Shown one piece after another: positions 1 through 8,886 of a stretch of DNA of 46,995 nt (positions within the stretch are counted from its first letter, which is position 1; each line of letters opens with the position of its first letter). Where the stretch lies: contig NZ_JAPJPF010000008.1 in the NCBI RefSeq assembly GCF_030825805.1, positions 1 to 46,995 of the forward strand. The letters run 5' to 3'. Made by a program: the position numbers and the translations under genes. The notes beneath the pieces are model-generated. The model searched no databases, had not been told where the DNA came from, and saw nothing but the letters and a program-made list of their open reading frames with translations. The DNA is from Streptococcus sp. (lineage in GTDB: Bacteria; Bacillota; Bacilli; Lactobacillales; Streptococcaceae).

Positions 1-55
1 ATAATGGAATCGATTCTTCTTCGTTAAAACATGGGACTACAACTGATATGGTCAT
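1..55 (-). CDS. Family 2 glycosyltransferase, N-terminus only
   Basis: The minus strand opens an ORF with ATG at 55-53 behind a good ribosome binding site (AAGGAGAGAG). It runs off the window after 18 codons, reading MTISVVVPCFNEEESIPL. The pattern S-V-V-V-P-x-x-N-E-E is the classic start of GT-A fold family 2 glycosyltransferases such as dolichol-phosphate or undecaprenyl-phosphate sugar transferases, which transfer a sugar from a nucleotide donor at the inner membrane face. It is the last visible gene of the galE cluster, so a role in surface glycan assembly is inferred. Subfamily and acceptor cannot be told from 18 residues. Confidence 0.7.
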   Translation of the reverse strand, partial: MTISVVVPCFNEEESIPL

Positions 56-85
56 TTAACTCTCTCCTTGATTTCTTCACCTTCT

Positions 86-91
86 ATTGTA
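86..91 (-). promoter_or_regulatory. Possible -10 element for the glycosyltransferase gene
   Basis: Read on the minus strand this is TACAAT preceded by TGT, an extended -10 (TGnTACAAT) about 30 nt before the start codon. No good -35 is evident. The upstream DUF2142-like gene is broken, so a private promoter could keep the glycosyltransferase expressed. This is a weak call made from sequence alone. Confidence 0.3.
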
Positions 92-142
92 ACAAAAAAC
101 TAGAATAAACCCTATTTTTTTATTATTTCAATCCTATTATGA

Positions 143-1538
143 TTATGTTCTCAATTGATAAAACATGATTAAAACATAGTAGATAGACGGGAGCAATGAT
201 AAATATAGAATTTGTCTTGCAGATTTTTCATCTAATTGACTCTTACCATTTGAAAAAGGAATCAGTAAAATTAGAAAAGAAATACCGTCCTTGAACACAA
301 TTAATTGCATCAGCCCCCACTTCTGTGACCTGCAAATAAAAATTAATAATAAAATTCCTAAAAATACCAATTTAGAGAAAAGATTATAAATCGTGCGATA
401 TGATTTTTCAATCACAATACTATCTTTTTCTTGAATTCTAAAACTAGTAAACATACAAAATATGGAAAAGAATGAAATTGTAATTGGAACATGCATCATT
501 TTTAAAAGATCGGAATAACCTAACTGAAATTCAAAATATGGAAAATTTATAATGCTTTCAAAAAAAGTTTTCATCGCTTTTAACGGATGAGCAAATATAA
601 AACTCAACTGTCTGCCTTGATCAATATTCTTTGCCCCATAGTAAATTATATTCCCGTTTATATTTTTGATATTCAAATACCATAAAACTGTCAATAAGGC
701 ACAGTAAATTAAACTTCCACTTAACAAATAAATCTGGGATTTTGATAACCTAACCCTTTTAACACCAATGTAAATTAACGGTAAGTAAAGCGCTAGGATA
801 ACTAATGCCGGCATTTTAGACATGACAACTAGAATGGAGCACAAGATTAAAGAAACAAATTCCCTCTTTTTAATTTCACTGTTAAGAGCTAATTTTTGAT
901 ATAAGCTTATAATTTATGAAACAAATAGGAATATAAGGCCATAAGTAAGCGTACCAGCAGATATAGCTGTAAAGGATAAAATTACAGTTGGGATGGACCA
1001 GATGATTAAAAGAGTTGTCTTCCCAAATGGTATTTTTCGAATCGCTAATAAGAATAACCAAAAAACTGATAAAAATCCAACTAACCTTAAGAGTAAAAAT
1101 GTATTGATAGTACTTAGGTTAAGTAACTTCGAAGTCCAAGCAGTTATAATATACGGGAAATATACTAAAGGAGAATACACTGCTGCCGTAGATCCATCCT
1201 TAGTGAGTACTTTTTCTTTGCTATCTGTTAGATTATTAAATTCACTCTTCCAATCTATACTTATTATCTTTTGACTCTCCTGCGCTAATGACTTAGAAAT
1301 GATTGTCATTGATAAATGAATAAAGTCTTGTTCGCTTTGAGTAATATATCCCTCACTTTTGGAACTCAAATTATTCGAATAGGTATGAACTCGAGCATAA
1401 TGAACTTGTTCGTCATACCATGACATTGGATAACGTACAAATATAGATAGCAAACCAATCAAGATGATGAGGTATAGTTGAATCAAGTATATTGACTTGT
1501 ACCTACTCTTTTCAATCTTTATAAATCCTATTATTCAT
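143..1538 (-). pseudogene. DUF2142-like polytopic membrane protein, disrupted by a frameshift and an in-frame stop
   Basis: The intact start is most likely ATG at 1538-1536 behind GGGAAGGAAAAG, giving MNNRIYK, but this frame stops at once. Ignoring one extra base near 1517 joins it to a frame continuing IEKSRYKSIYLIQLYLII and on to residue ~205. A TAA at 916-914 then interrupts it, and the same frame resumes without further shift and ends at 143. The rejoined product is about 460 residues with many hydrophobic segments. The N-terminal part (FRYPMSWYDEQVHYAR) and the later SAGTLTYGLIFLF region resemble the DUF2142 family of predicted membrane proteins often found in surface-polysaccharide or glycan-decoration loci. 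Family assignment is from memory of motifs. The two lesions are seen directly. The TAA could derive from a Leu TTA by one substitution. Sequencing error is an alternative. Confidence 0.7.
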
Positions 1539-1597
1539 ACTTTTCCTTCCCTACTAGAACCATGTCTCCATACAAAATACGATCAGAATAATTGTGA

Positions 1598-2614
1598 CTA
1601 ACAATATCCATTTGGATGCTTACTCTGCCATCTCCAAGCATCTTGGCACATCCGATGAATATCAAATTGGGCACTCCATCCTAGTTCTTTGCGTGCTTTG
1701 GATGGATTTGCATAACAGGTTGCGATATCCCCTGGTCGTCGATCAATAATCTTGAATGGAATTGTTTTTCCTACAACCTTCTCCATATTTTGAATAATTT
1801 CTAATACAGAGTAGCCCCGACCCGTACCCAGATTATAAATATTTAACCCTGAGTCGTTGGAAAGTTTTTTCAAAGCAGCAACGTGGCCTTTTGCCAGGTC
1901 AACTACGTGAATATAATCGCGTACACCAGTTCCATCAGGTGTTGGATAATCGTTCCCAAATACATTAACAGACTCTAACTTTCCTACTGCTACTTGTGTT
2001 ACATATGGTAATAGGTTATTAGGAATACCATTTGGATTTTCACCAATATTCCCGCTTTCATGAGCCCCAATTGGATTAAAATAACGTAACAATACAATAT
2101 TCCATGTAGAATCCGCTTTGTAAATATCCTGAAGGATTTCTTCAGTCATAAGTTTTGTTCTACCATATGGATTTGTAACAGATAAGGGAAAATCTTCCAA
2201 GATAGGAACTGTATGTGGATCTCCATAAACAGTTGCTGATGAACTAAAGATGATATTTTTACATTGAACTTCTTTCATGACCTGAAGTAAAGTCAATGTT
2301 CCACTAATATTATTTTCATAATAAGTGAGTGGGATTTGTACTGATTCTCCAACCGCTTTTAATGCAGCAAAATGGATCACACCAGTCGGTTTTTCTTTTA
2401 GAAAAATTTCTAGAAGTTTTGATTTATTTCGAATATCTTCATGATAAAAAGTTATCGATTTTCCAATGATTTTTTCTACTTCTTGTATACTTTTCTCATT
2501 ACTATTTACTAAATTGTCTATAATCACAACTTCATGACCTGCATTGACCAATTCAATAATAGTGTGGGAACCAATAAAACCCGCTCCACCAGTTACTAAT
2601 ATTTTATGCTGCAT
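1598..2614 (-). CDS. galE: UDP-glucose 4-epimerase
   Basis: The 338-residue protein has the usual length for GalE. It begins with the Rossmann NAD-binding motif VTGGAGFIGSHT (residues ~7-18) and carries the catalytic Ser region (FSSSATVYG, ~124) and the Tyr-x3-Lys pair (NPYGRTK, ~150) of extended short-chain dehydrogenases. It interconverts UDP-glucose and UDP-galactose in the cytoplasm, for the Leloir pathway and for supplying galactose to surface polymers. Here no galK or galT is adjacent; instead a DUF2142-like gene and a glycosyltransferase follow on the same strand. A role in envelope glycan precursor supply therefore fits better than galactose catabolism, though that is inference. Confidence 0.93.
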   Translation of the reverse strand: MQHKILVTGGAGFIGSHTIIELVNAGHEVVIIDNLVNSNEKSIQEVEKIIGKSITFYHEDIRNKSKLLEIFLKEKPTGVIHFAALKAVGESVQIPLTYYENNISGTLTLLQVMKEVQCKNIIFSSSATVYGDPHTVPILEDFPLSVTNPYGRTKLMTEEILQDIYKADSTWNIVLLRYFNPIGAHESGNIGENPNGIPNNLLPYVTQVAVGKLESVNVFGNDYPTPDGTGVRDYIHVVDLAKGHVAALKKLSNDSGLNIYNLGTGRGYSVLEIIQNMEKVVGKTIPFKIIDRRPGDIATCYANPSKARKELGWSAQFDIHRMCQDAWRWQSKHPNGYC

Positions 2615-2648
2615 GTAATCTATCTCCCGACTGAATCAACTTTTTTCC

Positions 2649-2677
2649 ATTATCCCACAATTAAAAAAATTTTTCAA
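2649..2677 (-). promoter_or_regulatory. galE promoter
   Basis: On the minus strand TTGAAA (2677-2672) and GATAAT (2654-2649) are separated by 17 nt, about 35 nt before the galE start. This is a good match to a sigma-A promoter. Confidence 0.6.
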
Positions 2678-2711
2678 AATTTTTCCTATAATAATTTTCT
2701 TCTTTTCACAC

Positions 2712-2757
2712 AAAAAAGCAAGTTTTAATCCGGTTTTTACCGGTAAAAACTTGCTTT
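2712..2757 (-). terminator. potABCD operon terminator
   Basis: A 12-bp stem (AAAGCAAGTTTT with AAAACTTGCTTT), extended by an inner CCGG pairing, lies just after the potD stop. On the minus strand it is followed by a T-run, as expected for an intrinsic terminator closing the murB-pot operon before galE. Confidence 0.85.
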
Positions 2758-2777
2758 AGCTTTTGTAGAATTTTATC

Positions 2778-3848
2778 CTACTTCCGATACATCTTCACTT
2801 GTAGGTAGAGGTCGTTATAGACACCCAACCACTTCTTCCCAAGTTGTTCATAGACTTCTAAGTTCTTTAGCGTGTCATCACTTGGGTAGAAAGCCTGGTC
2901 CTCTTGGACCTCTTTTGGTAGCATCTTCTTAGCTTCTTTGTTCGGTGTGGAATAACTGACATAGAGAGCATTCTTATATGCATTCTCTGGGCGAAGCATG
3001 AAGTTGATAAAGGCATAAGCTGCTTCTTTATTCTTCACGGTCTTTGGAATGACAATATTATCAAACCAAAGGTTGCTGGCTTCTGATGGGACGACGTAAC
3101 GAAGGTCCTCATTGGCATCCAGCATTTGACGAGCTTCACCAGAGAAGGTCACCCCAATAGCCGCATTGTTCTGGATCATGTATCCTTTCATTTCATCGGC
3201 TACAAGGGCCTTGATATTAGGCATCAAGGTATAAAGCTTATCGACAGACTCTTGCAATTGCTGAGGATCCTTGGAGTTGAGGCTGTAGCCTAAGCTATTG
3301 AGTCCAATCCCCATGACCTCACGCGCCCCATCGTACATCATAATGTCATTCTTGTACTCTGGTCTCCATAGATCAGCCCAGTGTTCTGGAGCCTTGTCGA
3401 CCATCTTGGTGTTGTATATGATACCAAGGGTCCCCCAGAAGTAAGGAACTGAGTACTGATTGTCCGGATCAAAATCCAGGTTCAAGAAGCGTGGGTCGAT
3501 ATTGTCTAAGCCTTTCAGTTTAGACTTATCTAATTTTTCAAGCAGATTCTCGTCCATCATCTTGGCGATCATGTATTCACTTGGAATCGCTATATCGTAA
3601 GCTGTTCCCCCTTGCTTGATCTTGGTGTACATGGCTTCATTGGAATCAAAGGTATTGTATTGGACTTGAATGCCTGTCTCCTTGGTAAATTCCTTAAGCA
3701 ATTCTGGATCGATATAGTCTCCCCAGTTGTAGATGACCAGCTTGTCACTGTCTTTTGGATTGGTCTTGGCTTCAAGACGGGCACTTAACCCTGCTAAAAC
3801 AAGGATGACCACGACAATCCCTAGCAAGAATGAATAGAGTTTTTTCAT
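2778..3848 (-). CDS. potD: Spermidine/putrescine-binding protein PotD
   Basis: The 356-residue extracytoplasmic solute-binding protein belongs to the polyamine family: the mature part starts with DKLVIYNWGDYIDPELL, followed by TFDSNEAMYTKIKQGG and YDIAIPSEYM, all hallmarks of PotD. It captures spermidine or putrescine for the PotBC channel. The N-terminus has a hydrophobic helix (~5-25) but no cysteine and so no lipobox. The protein is therefore probably held by an uncleaved signal anchor or released after signal peptidase I cleavage; pneumococcal PotD, as I recall it, is similar. The start codon overlaps the potC stop by 4 nt, so the two are translationally coupled. Confidence 0.95.
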   Translation of the reverse strand: MKKLYSFLLGIVVVILVLAGLSARLEAKTNPKDSDKLVIYNWGDYIDPELLKEFTKETGIQVQYNTFDSNEAMYTKIKQGGTAYDIAIPSEYMIAKMMDENLLEKLDKSKLKGLDNIDPRFLNLDFDPDNQYSVPYFWGTLGIIYNTKMVDKAPEHWADLWRPEYKNDIMMYDGAREVMGIGLNSLGYSLNSKDPQQLQESVDKLYTLMPNIKALVADEMKGYMIQNNAAIGVTFSGEARQMLDANEDLRYVVPSEASNLWFDNIVIPKTVKNKEAAYAFINFMLRPENAYKNALYVSYSTPNKEAKKMLPKEVQEDQAFYPSDDTLKNLEVYEQLGKKWLGVYNDLYLQVKMYRK

Positions 3849-4618
3849 ACTGTCTCCTCCTTCTCTCTAGTGATGAAGTAATAGCCGACCACCAGTAAGA
3901 TACTGAAGAGGAAGACCAAGGCAGAAAGGGCATTGATATTCAATGAAATCCCTTGACGAGCCCGTGAGTAGATCTCAACAGACAAGGTTGTAAAGCCGTT
4001 CCCTGTGACAAAGAAGGTCACCGCAAAGTCATCCAAGGAATAGGTAAAGGCCATAAAGTAACCAGCGATGATGGCAGGTGTCAAATAAGGAAGCATGATT
4101 TCCTTCAACATCTGTACCTGAGTAGCTCCTAGGTCATAGGCCGCATTGACCATATCACGGTTCATTTCCTTCAAGCGTGGCAAGACCATCAAGACCACGA
4201 TTGGAATAGAAAAGGCCACGTGACTCATCAAGACAGAGGCAAAGCCCAGCTGGAACTTGATGGTCGTAAAGAGGATCAGGAAGCTAGCGCCGATCATCAC
4301 GTCAGGTGCCACCATAAGGATGTTATTGATGGACAAAAATGGTCCTTCAAACTTCTTCTTAGACTGGTAAATGTAGATCGCCCCAAAGGTCCCAATAATG
4401 GTCGCAATCAAGGCTGACAAGAAGGCTAAGAGGAAGGTCTGTGAGAGGATCAACATGAGACGCGTATCCTCAAAGAGACTCTGGAAATGCTCCAAGGTAA
4501 AGCCTGTAAAAGCATTCATATCCCCGCCAGCATTAAAGGCATAGGCAATCAAGTAGAAGATTGGCAGATAAAGGAGAAGGAAAATCAATCCTAAATAGAT
4601 ACGTGAAATCTTTTTCAT
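3845..4618 (-). CDS. potC: Polyamine ABC transporter permease PotC
   Basis: This 257-residue inner-membrane permease has about six transmembrane helices. It carries the EAA-type loop that contacts the ATPase (NAAYDLGATQVQMLKEIMLPYLTPAIIAGYF, shown here only to locate it, residues ~159-189). It pairs with PotB to form the polyamine channel energised by PotA. It overlaps potB by ATGA (4615-4618) and potD by 4 nt, a tightly coupled operon arrangement. Similarity to streptococcal PotC is high over the full length. Confidence 0.94.
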   Translation of the reverse strand: MKKISRIYLGLIFLLLYLPIFYLIAYAFNAGGDMNAFTGFTLEHFQSLFEDTRLMLILSQTFLLAFLSALIATIIGTFGAIYIYQSKKKFEGPFLSINNILMVAPDVMIGASFLILFTTIKFQLGFASVLMSHVAFSIPIVVLMVLPRLKEMNRDMVNAAYDLGATQVQMLKEIMLPYLTPAIIAGYFMAFTYSLDDFAVTFFVTGNGFTTLSVEIYSRARQGISLNINALSALVFLFSILLVVGYYFITREKEETV

Positions 4619-5421
4619 CGTTCACTCCTTTCTCTCGTTACCCACATGACTAAGAGCATAGCAAGGATCAAGACTACCCCAATGGTGGATCCCATTCCCC
4701 AGTTTTGCGTCGTAAGGAAGTGCTGCTCGATGGCAGTCCCCAGGGTAATAACTCGGTTTCCTCCAATCAAACGCGTCAACATGAAGAGACTCAAACTTGG
4801 AATAAAGACTGACTGGACACCGGAGCGAACCCCGTTCATAGACAGTGGAAAGACAACCCGACGGAAGGTATCCCACTTGTTAGCTCCTAGGTCATAGCTG
4901 GCATTGATGAGGTTTGGATCCAAATCATCCAAGACATTGAAGATAGGAAGGATCATAAAAGGCAACTCAATGTAACTAGCAACAAAGATGAAAGAAAAGT
5001 CCGTAAAAAGGATCTGTTGCGGACCGATTCCGATGAAACTCAAGAATTGGTTAATAGATCCCCCTTGACCAAAGATCCCGATAAAGGCATAAGCCTTGAG
5101 CAAGAGGTTGACCCAGGTCGGAAGGACAATCAGCATGAGCCAGAGTTGGCGGTGCTTAAGCTGGGTCAAAAAATAAGCTGTCGGGTAAGAAATCAAGAGC
5201 GTCACAAAGGTGACGATTCCAGCATAGAGAATGGAGTTAAAACTCATCTTGAGGTAGGTCCAATTCTGCGCTGTAAAAAAGGTTTGGTAGTTCTCTAAGG
5301 AACCCTGTCCCTGGACATTGACAAAGGATTGCCAAATAATCAAAACTACAGGAGCCAAGACAAAGAGGAGGATCCAGAGAAAGTAGGGAACCACAAAGAG
5401 GTTAGAGGTTGTTTTCTTCAT
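4615..5421 (-). CDS. potB: Polyamine ABC transporter permease PotB
   Basis: The reading frame is open to 5442, but the ATG at 5421 with GAGGAAAGAG just upstream is the likely start, giving 268 residues beginning [19 protein letters not shown]. It is the partner permease of PotC with about six membrane helices and an EAA loop ([20 protein letters not shown], near residues 181-200). The start lies 20 nt inside the 3' end of potA, so translation is coupled to the ATPase gene. Confidence 0.94.
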   Translation of the reverse strand: MKKTTSNLFVVPYFLWILLFVLAPVVLIIWQSFVNVQGQGSLENYQTFFTAQNWTYLKMSFNSILYAGIVTFVTLLISYPTAYFLTQLKHRQLWLMLIVLPTWVNLLLKAYAFIGIFGQGGSINQFLSFIGIGPQQILFTDFSFIFVASYIELPFMILPIFNVLDDLDPNLINASYDLGANKWDTFRRVVFPLSMNGVRSGVQSVFIPSLSLFMLTRLIGGNRVITLGTAIEQHFLTTQNWGMGSTIGVVLILAMLLVMWVTRERSER

Positions 5422-6559
5422 CTCTTTCCTCCTCGATGGCATTGATCAATCCAGCTTCTTGCTCTTCCACTTCGACGTACTCTTCGATCCGAGCATCAAA
5501 CTCTTCTTCCGTTTCATTGAGACGCATGACGTGGATATCTTCTGGCTCAAAGTCCAGACCGATTTCCTCTCCTACAATAGCCTTACGGGTTGAGTGAATC
5601 ATCCACTCATTACCCAATTCATCATAGGCGATGATCTCATAGTGAACCCCACGGAACAGTTGGGTATCTACTTTCACCTGGAGCTTGCCTTCTTCAGGCA
5701 GTGTAATCTGCAAGTCTTCGGGACGAATCACGACTTCGACCGGTTCGTTTGGTCTCATCCCTCCATCGACTGACTCAAAACGTTTACCATTAAACTCTAC
5801 TAAGTAGTCTTCAATCATGATCCCTGGAAGGATGTTGGACTCACCAATAAAGGTCGCAACAAAATGGTTAATGGGCTCATCGTAGATATCGACTGGCGTC
5901 CCTGACTGGACGATTTCTCCTTCGTTCATGACAAAGATCCAGTCACTCATCGCTAGCGCTTCTTCCTGGTCGTGGGTTACAAAAACAAAGGTAATACCCA
6001 AGCGTTGTTGCAATTCACGGAGCTCATACTGCATGTCAGTCCGTAACTTCAAGTCAAGGGCAGACAAGGGCTCATCCAAGAGGACTACTCGCGGTTCATT
6101 GATAATAGCCCGTGCAATGGCTACCCGCTGGCGTTGACCACCAGAAAGTTTCTGGATGGACCGTTTCTCCAAGCCTCCCAATTGCACCATCTTGAGGACT
6201 TCTGTTACTCGTCTCTCGATTTCAGACTTGTCAACTTTCTTCAAACGGAGAGGGAAAGCAACATTCTCAAACACATTCATATGTGGGAAAAGGGCATAGG
6301 ATTGGAAGACGGTATGGACGTCCCGTTTATTGGTCGGTACATCATTGATCCGAACACCATCCAAGAGGACATCTCCTGTCGAAGCGTCTAACAAACCAGC
6401 AATGATGTTCAGAATCGTTGATTTACCAGAACCTGAAGCACCGAGGAGGGTATAGAATTTCCCTTCTTCCAACTCAAAGTTGATGTCTTTGAGAACCACT
6501 GTATCACTGTCTTCAAATACTTTTGAGACATTTCTAAACTCAATAATTGGTTTTTTCAA
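5402..6559 (-). CDS. potA: Polyamine ABC transporter ATPase PotA
   Basis: The 385-residue ATPase energises PotBC. Walker A is GASGSGKST (~39-47), the Q-loop lies near [12 protein letters not shown], the signature is [14 protein letters not shown], Walker [13 protein letters not shown] and the H-loop [10 protein letters not shown]-terminal TOBE-type regulatory domain is followed by a very acidic tail. The first codon is TTG (6559-6557), placed one base after the stop of a 7-codon upstream ORF. The Shine-Dalgarno AAGGA lies inside that ORF, 11 nt from the TTG. The weak start and the structured spacer upstream suggest that translation is restrained or regulated. Confidence 0.95.
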   Translation of the reverse strand: MKKPIIEFRNVSKVFEDSDTVVLKDINFELEEGKFYTLLGASGSGKSTILNIIAGLLDASTGDVLLDGVRINDVPTNKRDVHTVFQSYALFPHMNVFENVAFPLRLKKVDKSEIERRVTEVLKMVQLGGLEKRSIQKLSGGQRQRVAIARAIINEPRVVLLDEPLSALDLKLRTDMQYELRELQQRLGITFVFVTHDQEEALAMSDWIFVMNEGEIVQSGTPVDIYDEPINHFVATFIGESNILPGIMIEDYLVEFNGKRFESVDGGMRPNEPVEVVIRPEDLQITLPEEGKLQVKVDTQLFRGVHYEIIAYDELGNEWMIHSTRKAIVGEEIGLDFEPEDIHVMRLNETEEEFDARIEEYVEVEEQEAGLINAIEEERDEENNL

Positions 6560-6560
6560 T

Positions 6561-6584
6561 TCACATAAATTCCTTCTTTTTCAT
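6561..6584 (-). CDS. Seven-codon upstream ORF (MKKKEFM) before potA
   Basis: ATG at 6584-6582 has its own Shine-Dalgarno (AGAAGGA, 5-nt spacing) and reads M-K-K-K-E-F-M followed by TGA at 6563-6561. The next base but one begins the potA TTG start. The uORF contains the potA ribosome binding site. This is the geometry of a leader peptide or a termination-reinitiation device. It is seen directly; function is inferred and no homology is claimed. Confidence 0.45.
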   Translation of the reverse strand: MKKKEFM

Positions 6585-6750
6585 GCGTTTCCTTCTGAGA
6601 CCAACCAACTAGTCTCATAGGCTGACGAGCGAACCCGTCAGACCACCAACACCTCTCGGGGACTTATAAGACTGCCCCACCTATTTTCAGTATCGATAGG
6701 CACTCACCCCCCTTCTAAAGTAGGACGGGTCTACCCTAGAGTAGCCCCTA
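6585..6750 (-). promoter_or_regulatory. Structured RNA leader between murB and potA, possible cis-regulator
   Basis: The 206-nt spacer has no sizeable ORF on the minus strand but many self-complementary blocks. These are GGG/CTAC paired with GTAG/CCC (6727-6747), CCTAT with ATAGG (6680-6700), GGGG with CCCC (6658-6678), an 8-bp stem capped by a TTCG tetraloop (CTGACGGG-TTCG-CTCGTCAG, 6641-6622) and TGAGAC with GTCTCA (6617-6596). The spacer looks GC-richer than its surroundings. This is more structure than an ordinary spacer needs. It could be a polyamine-responsive leader of potABCD, an RNA processing site separating murB from pot, or a small RNA. I do not recognise a known Rfam family here. 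Confidence 0.45.
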
Positions 6751-6765
6751 TTCCATCTCGAACCG

Positions 6766-7668
6766 TTAATCTTTCCCAATAATACGGACTTCGCGCTCCA
6801 AGGTCACCCCAGCTGATTTTTCAACTGTCGCGATGACATGGGCAATCAAGTCTTCATAATCTTTGGCAGTACCATGATCGACGTTAATCATAAAGCCAGC
6901 ATGCTTTTCAGAAACCTCCACACCACCAATTCGATGCCCTTTCAGTCCAGCTTCACTGATCAACTGTCCCGCAAAGTGCCCGACCGGACGCTTAAAGACA
7001 GAGCCACAAGACGGGTATTCCAGGGGTTGTTTCATCTCTCTCAAATGCGTCAAGCGAGCCATTTCTTGATCGATCTGATCATAATTGCCAGGTGCTAAGG
7101 CAAACTTAGCCGAAATCACCACGTCACCAGTCTCTTGGATCTTGGAATGGCGATAGCCAAAAGCTAATTCTTCTACTGTTAAGGTTTTAATTTCTCCTTC
7201 TGGCGTCAAGACCTTACACGATTGGAGAATATGGGCAATCTCACCACCATAGGCGCCAGCATTCATATAGACTGCTCCACCGATGCTACCTGGAATCCCA
7301 CAAGCAAATTCAAAGCCTGTTAAGCCATGGTAGCGGGCTACATGAGTCACATCGATGAGCTTAGCTCCTGCCTCTGCTTCAATCACATAGCCATTGACAC
7401 GGATGTCATGGAAATGATCAAACATGATCACAAAACCTTCAATCCCACCGTCACGGACGATAATATTGGAAGAATTCCCCAAGACCATCCAAGGAATTTC
7501 CTGAGCATTAGCAAAGGTGACAATTCGTTTTAATTCATATTGATTGCGAGGGAAGGCTAAATAATCTGCCGCTCCTCCAACCTTGGTATAGGTATATTGT
7601 TTGAGTGGCTCATTGAACAAAATATCAATACCAGCCAACTCCTCTTTGATTTGCTTTAGGATTTCCAT
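6766..7668 (-). CDS. murB: UDP-N-acetylenolpyruvoylglucosamine reductase MurB
   Basis: This cytoplasmic FAD enzyme reduces UDP-GlcNAc-enolpyruvate to UDP-MurNAc in peptidoglycan synthesis. The 300-residue protein has the FAD-binding PCMH-type domain ([48 protein letters not shown] region spanning ~122-141). Its C-terminal domain carries the proton-donor serine ([11 protein letters not shown], ~218-228) and [10 protein letters not shown]. It follows the short Gram-positive type II form. It is transcribed ahead of potABCD, an arrangement also known in pneumococcus. Confidence 0.95.
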   Translation of the reverse strand: MEILKQIKEELAGIDILFNEPLKQYTYTKVGGAADYLAFPRNQYELKRIVTFANAQEIPWMVLGNSSNIIVRDGGIEGFVIMFDHFHDIRVNGYVIEAEAGAKLIDVTHVARYHGLTGFEFACGIPGSIGGAVYMNAGAYGGEIAHILQSCKVLTPEGEIKTLTVEELAFGYRHSKIQETGDVVISAKFALAPGNYDQIDQEMARLTHLREMKQPLEYPSCGSVFKRPVGHFAGQLISEAGLKGHRIGGVEVSEKHAGFMINVDHGTAKDYEDLIAHVIATVEKSAGVTLEREVRIIGKD

Positions 7669-7700
7669 CTCACAACTCTCTTCTATACGTTATCTTATCC

Positions 7701-7706
7701 ATTATA
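7701..7706 (-). promoter_or_regulatory. murB promoter -10 (extended)
   Basis: On the minus strand TATAAT is preceded by TGT, an extended -10 about 35 nt before the murB ATG. The -35 region is weak (TCGAAA with a 17-nt spacing). It probably drives murB and, through the spacer, potABCD. Confidence 0.55.
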
Positions 7707-7739
7707 ACAAAAACCAGCTCACTTTTCGACTCAGAAGTA

Positions 7740-7780
7740 AAAAAACAGAAACAGTCAAAGGACCGATTCTGTTTTAATTT
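7740..7780 (-). terminator. Intrinsic terminator after the 7803-8729 gene
   Basis: AAAACAGAA..GTC pairs with GAC..TTCTGTTTT around an AAAG loop, with T-runs on both sides. It lies downstream of the membrane protein gene and upstream of the murB promoter. Confidence 0.75.
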
Positions 7781-7802
7781 TTTTAAACAATGGTTAATTT
7801 AA

Positions 7803-8729
7803 TTAGCCAATCTTACGTGCAATGCCACGTGATTTTTGAGTAGACAAGGCTGAGCTAATCGCTCCCCATGCTCCAATACCCGTAAATACAGCCAGCAAAA
7901 GGAAGTTAATGAAATATTCTTGTGGAGCATCCCCATTTAAGACTGTCGCGTTAACCGCATCAAAAGAATCAGCGAAGCTCAATTCATATTCACTCATAAG
8001 ATGTAGAGTATAGTCAAATTGGTGAACTAACACAATGGTCAACAACATCAGAACTGTTGAGATCACAGCACCTTTTTTGCTAAATTTCTTTCCTAAGATC
8101 TCATAACCTTTGACAACGCAGACACCCAGAACCAAGCCAGCGATATAGGATACATAGCCCATACGAGCGATAAATAGTGCAACTGCCCCTCCAATAATGG
8201 CACCAACAAAGGCACCGACTGTTCCAATAAGAACATTTTCATTCTGACTATTATACGAATCGGTTTCAATCTTTAGTTGAGTACTTAACTCTTTAAAGCA
8301 ATCTTCGTTCATCAAGAAGAGGGAGTCATCGATTTGGTAGAGGCCAACCGGTCCTTTTTCACCAGAGTATCCACAAACAGTGTAGAAGCCATTGGTTTGC
8401 AAAAATTGCAGGATTTCTGTTAAGGCTTGACGAATGTTTTCAATCGTTTTTGCTTTAGTCATTCCAGCTTTTACAGTAAAAGTTGTGACATATTGGTTGA
8501 GGCTAATGCTCTTCAAAACAGAAGAGTCTTTCACCATTTGATGCAATTGAGCCGCTGCTTCTTCTGCATCATCACGCGACACAGAAAGCGAAATGGTAAA
8601 AACATTTTTTGTGTCTGTTTCTCTCAGTAAGAAGAAATAGCCAGAGTTTTCCCCATAAATAGATGATGTTTCAGGATCATACTGGAATCCAAGTTCCGTA
8701 GCAAGTTGATGACGTTCAAAGTCTTTCAT
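7803..8729 (-). CDS. Unrecognised membrane protein, 308 residues
   Basis: I do not recognise the family. Residues 1-165 are soluble and mixed alpha/beta with no cysteine motif of note. They are followed by about four predicted membrane helices (~166-186, 190-210, 222-240 and 276-296), the first rich in glycine (GTVGAFVGAIIGGAVALF). The protein ends with a basic tail (STQKSRGIARKIG). It is a single-gene unit, separated from murB by a terminator and from thrB by another. The N-terminal domain could sense or bind a cytoplasmic partner while the C-terminus anchors it, but no function is assigned. Confidence 0.75.
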   Translation of the reverse strand: MKDFERHQLATELGFQYDPETSSIYGENSGYFFLLRETDTKNVFTISLSVSRDDAEEAAAQLHQMVKDSSVLKSISLNQYVTTFTVKAGMTKAKTIENIRQALTEILQFLQTNGFYTVCGYSGEKGPVGLYQIDDSLFLMNEDCFKELSTQLKIETDSYNSQNENVLIGTVGAFVGAIIGGAVALFIARMGYVSYIAGLVLGVCVVKGYEILGKKFSKKGAVISTVLMLLTIVLVHQFDYTLHLMSEYELSFADSFDAVNATVLNGDAPQEYFINFLLLAVFTGIGAWGAISSALSTQKSRGIARKIG

Positions 8730-8837
8730 TAGAATTACAATCTCCTTTACAATTCTATCTATCTTTCGAATAATTGTTTATTATCCTAAAATAATTTGAT
8801 AGACAAATGATTTATAGAACTATTTTATCATAGATAA

Positions 8838-8876
8838 ATAAAATTAGATAGACTAATTTAGCCTATCTAATCATTT
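8838..8876 (-). terminator. hom-thrB operon terminator
   Basis: ATTAGATAG (8843-8851) pairs with CTATCTAAT (8863-8871). T-rich flanks on both sides would let it work in either direction. It sits 11 nt after the thrB stop. Confidence 0.7.
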
Positions 8877-8886
8877 TTTTATTAAA

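Noticed and set aside
993..1274. 93-codon + strand frame inside the DUF2142-like region
   Set aside because: No ribosome binding site. The opposite strand gives a continuous membrane-protein pattern once the two lesions are allowed for.
6585..6765. tRNA or tmRNA in the murB-potA spacer
   Set aside because: A GGTTCGA string near 6765 suggested a T-loop, but no cloverleaf with acceptor stem and anticodon arm can be drawn around it, and no tmRNA ends are present.
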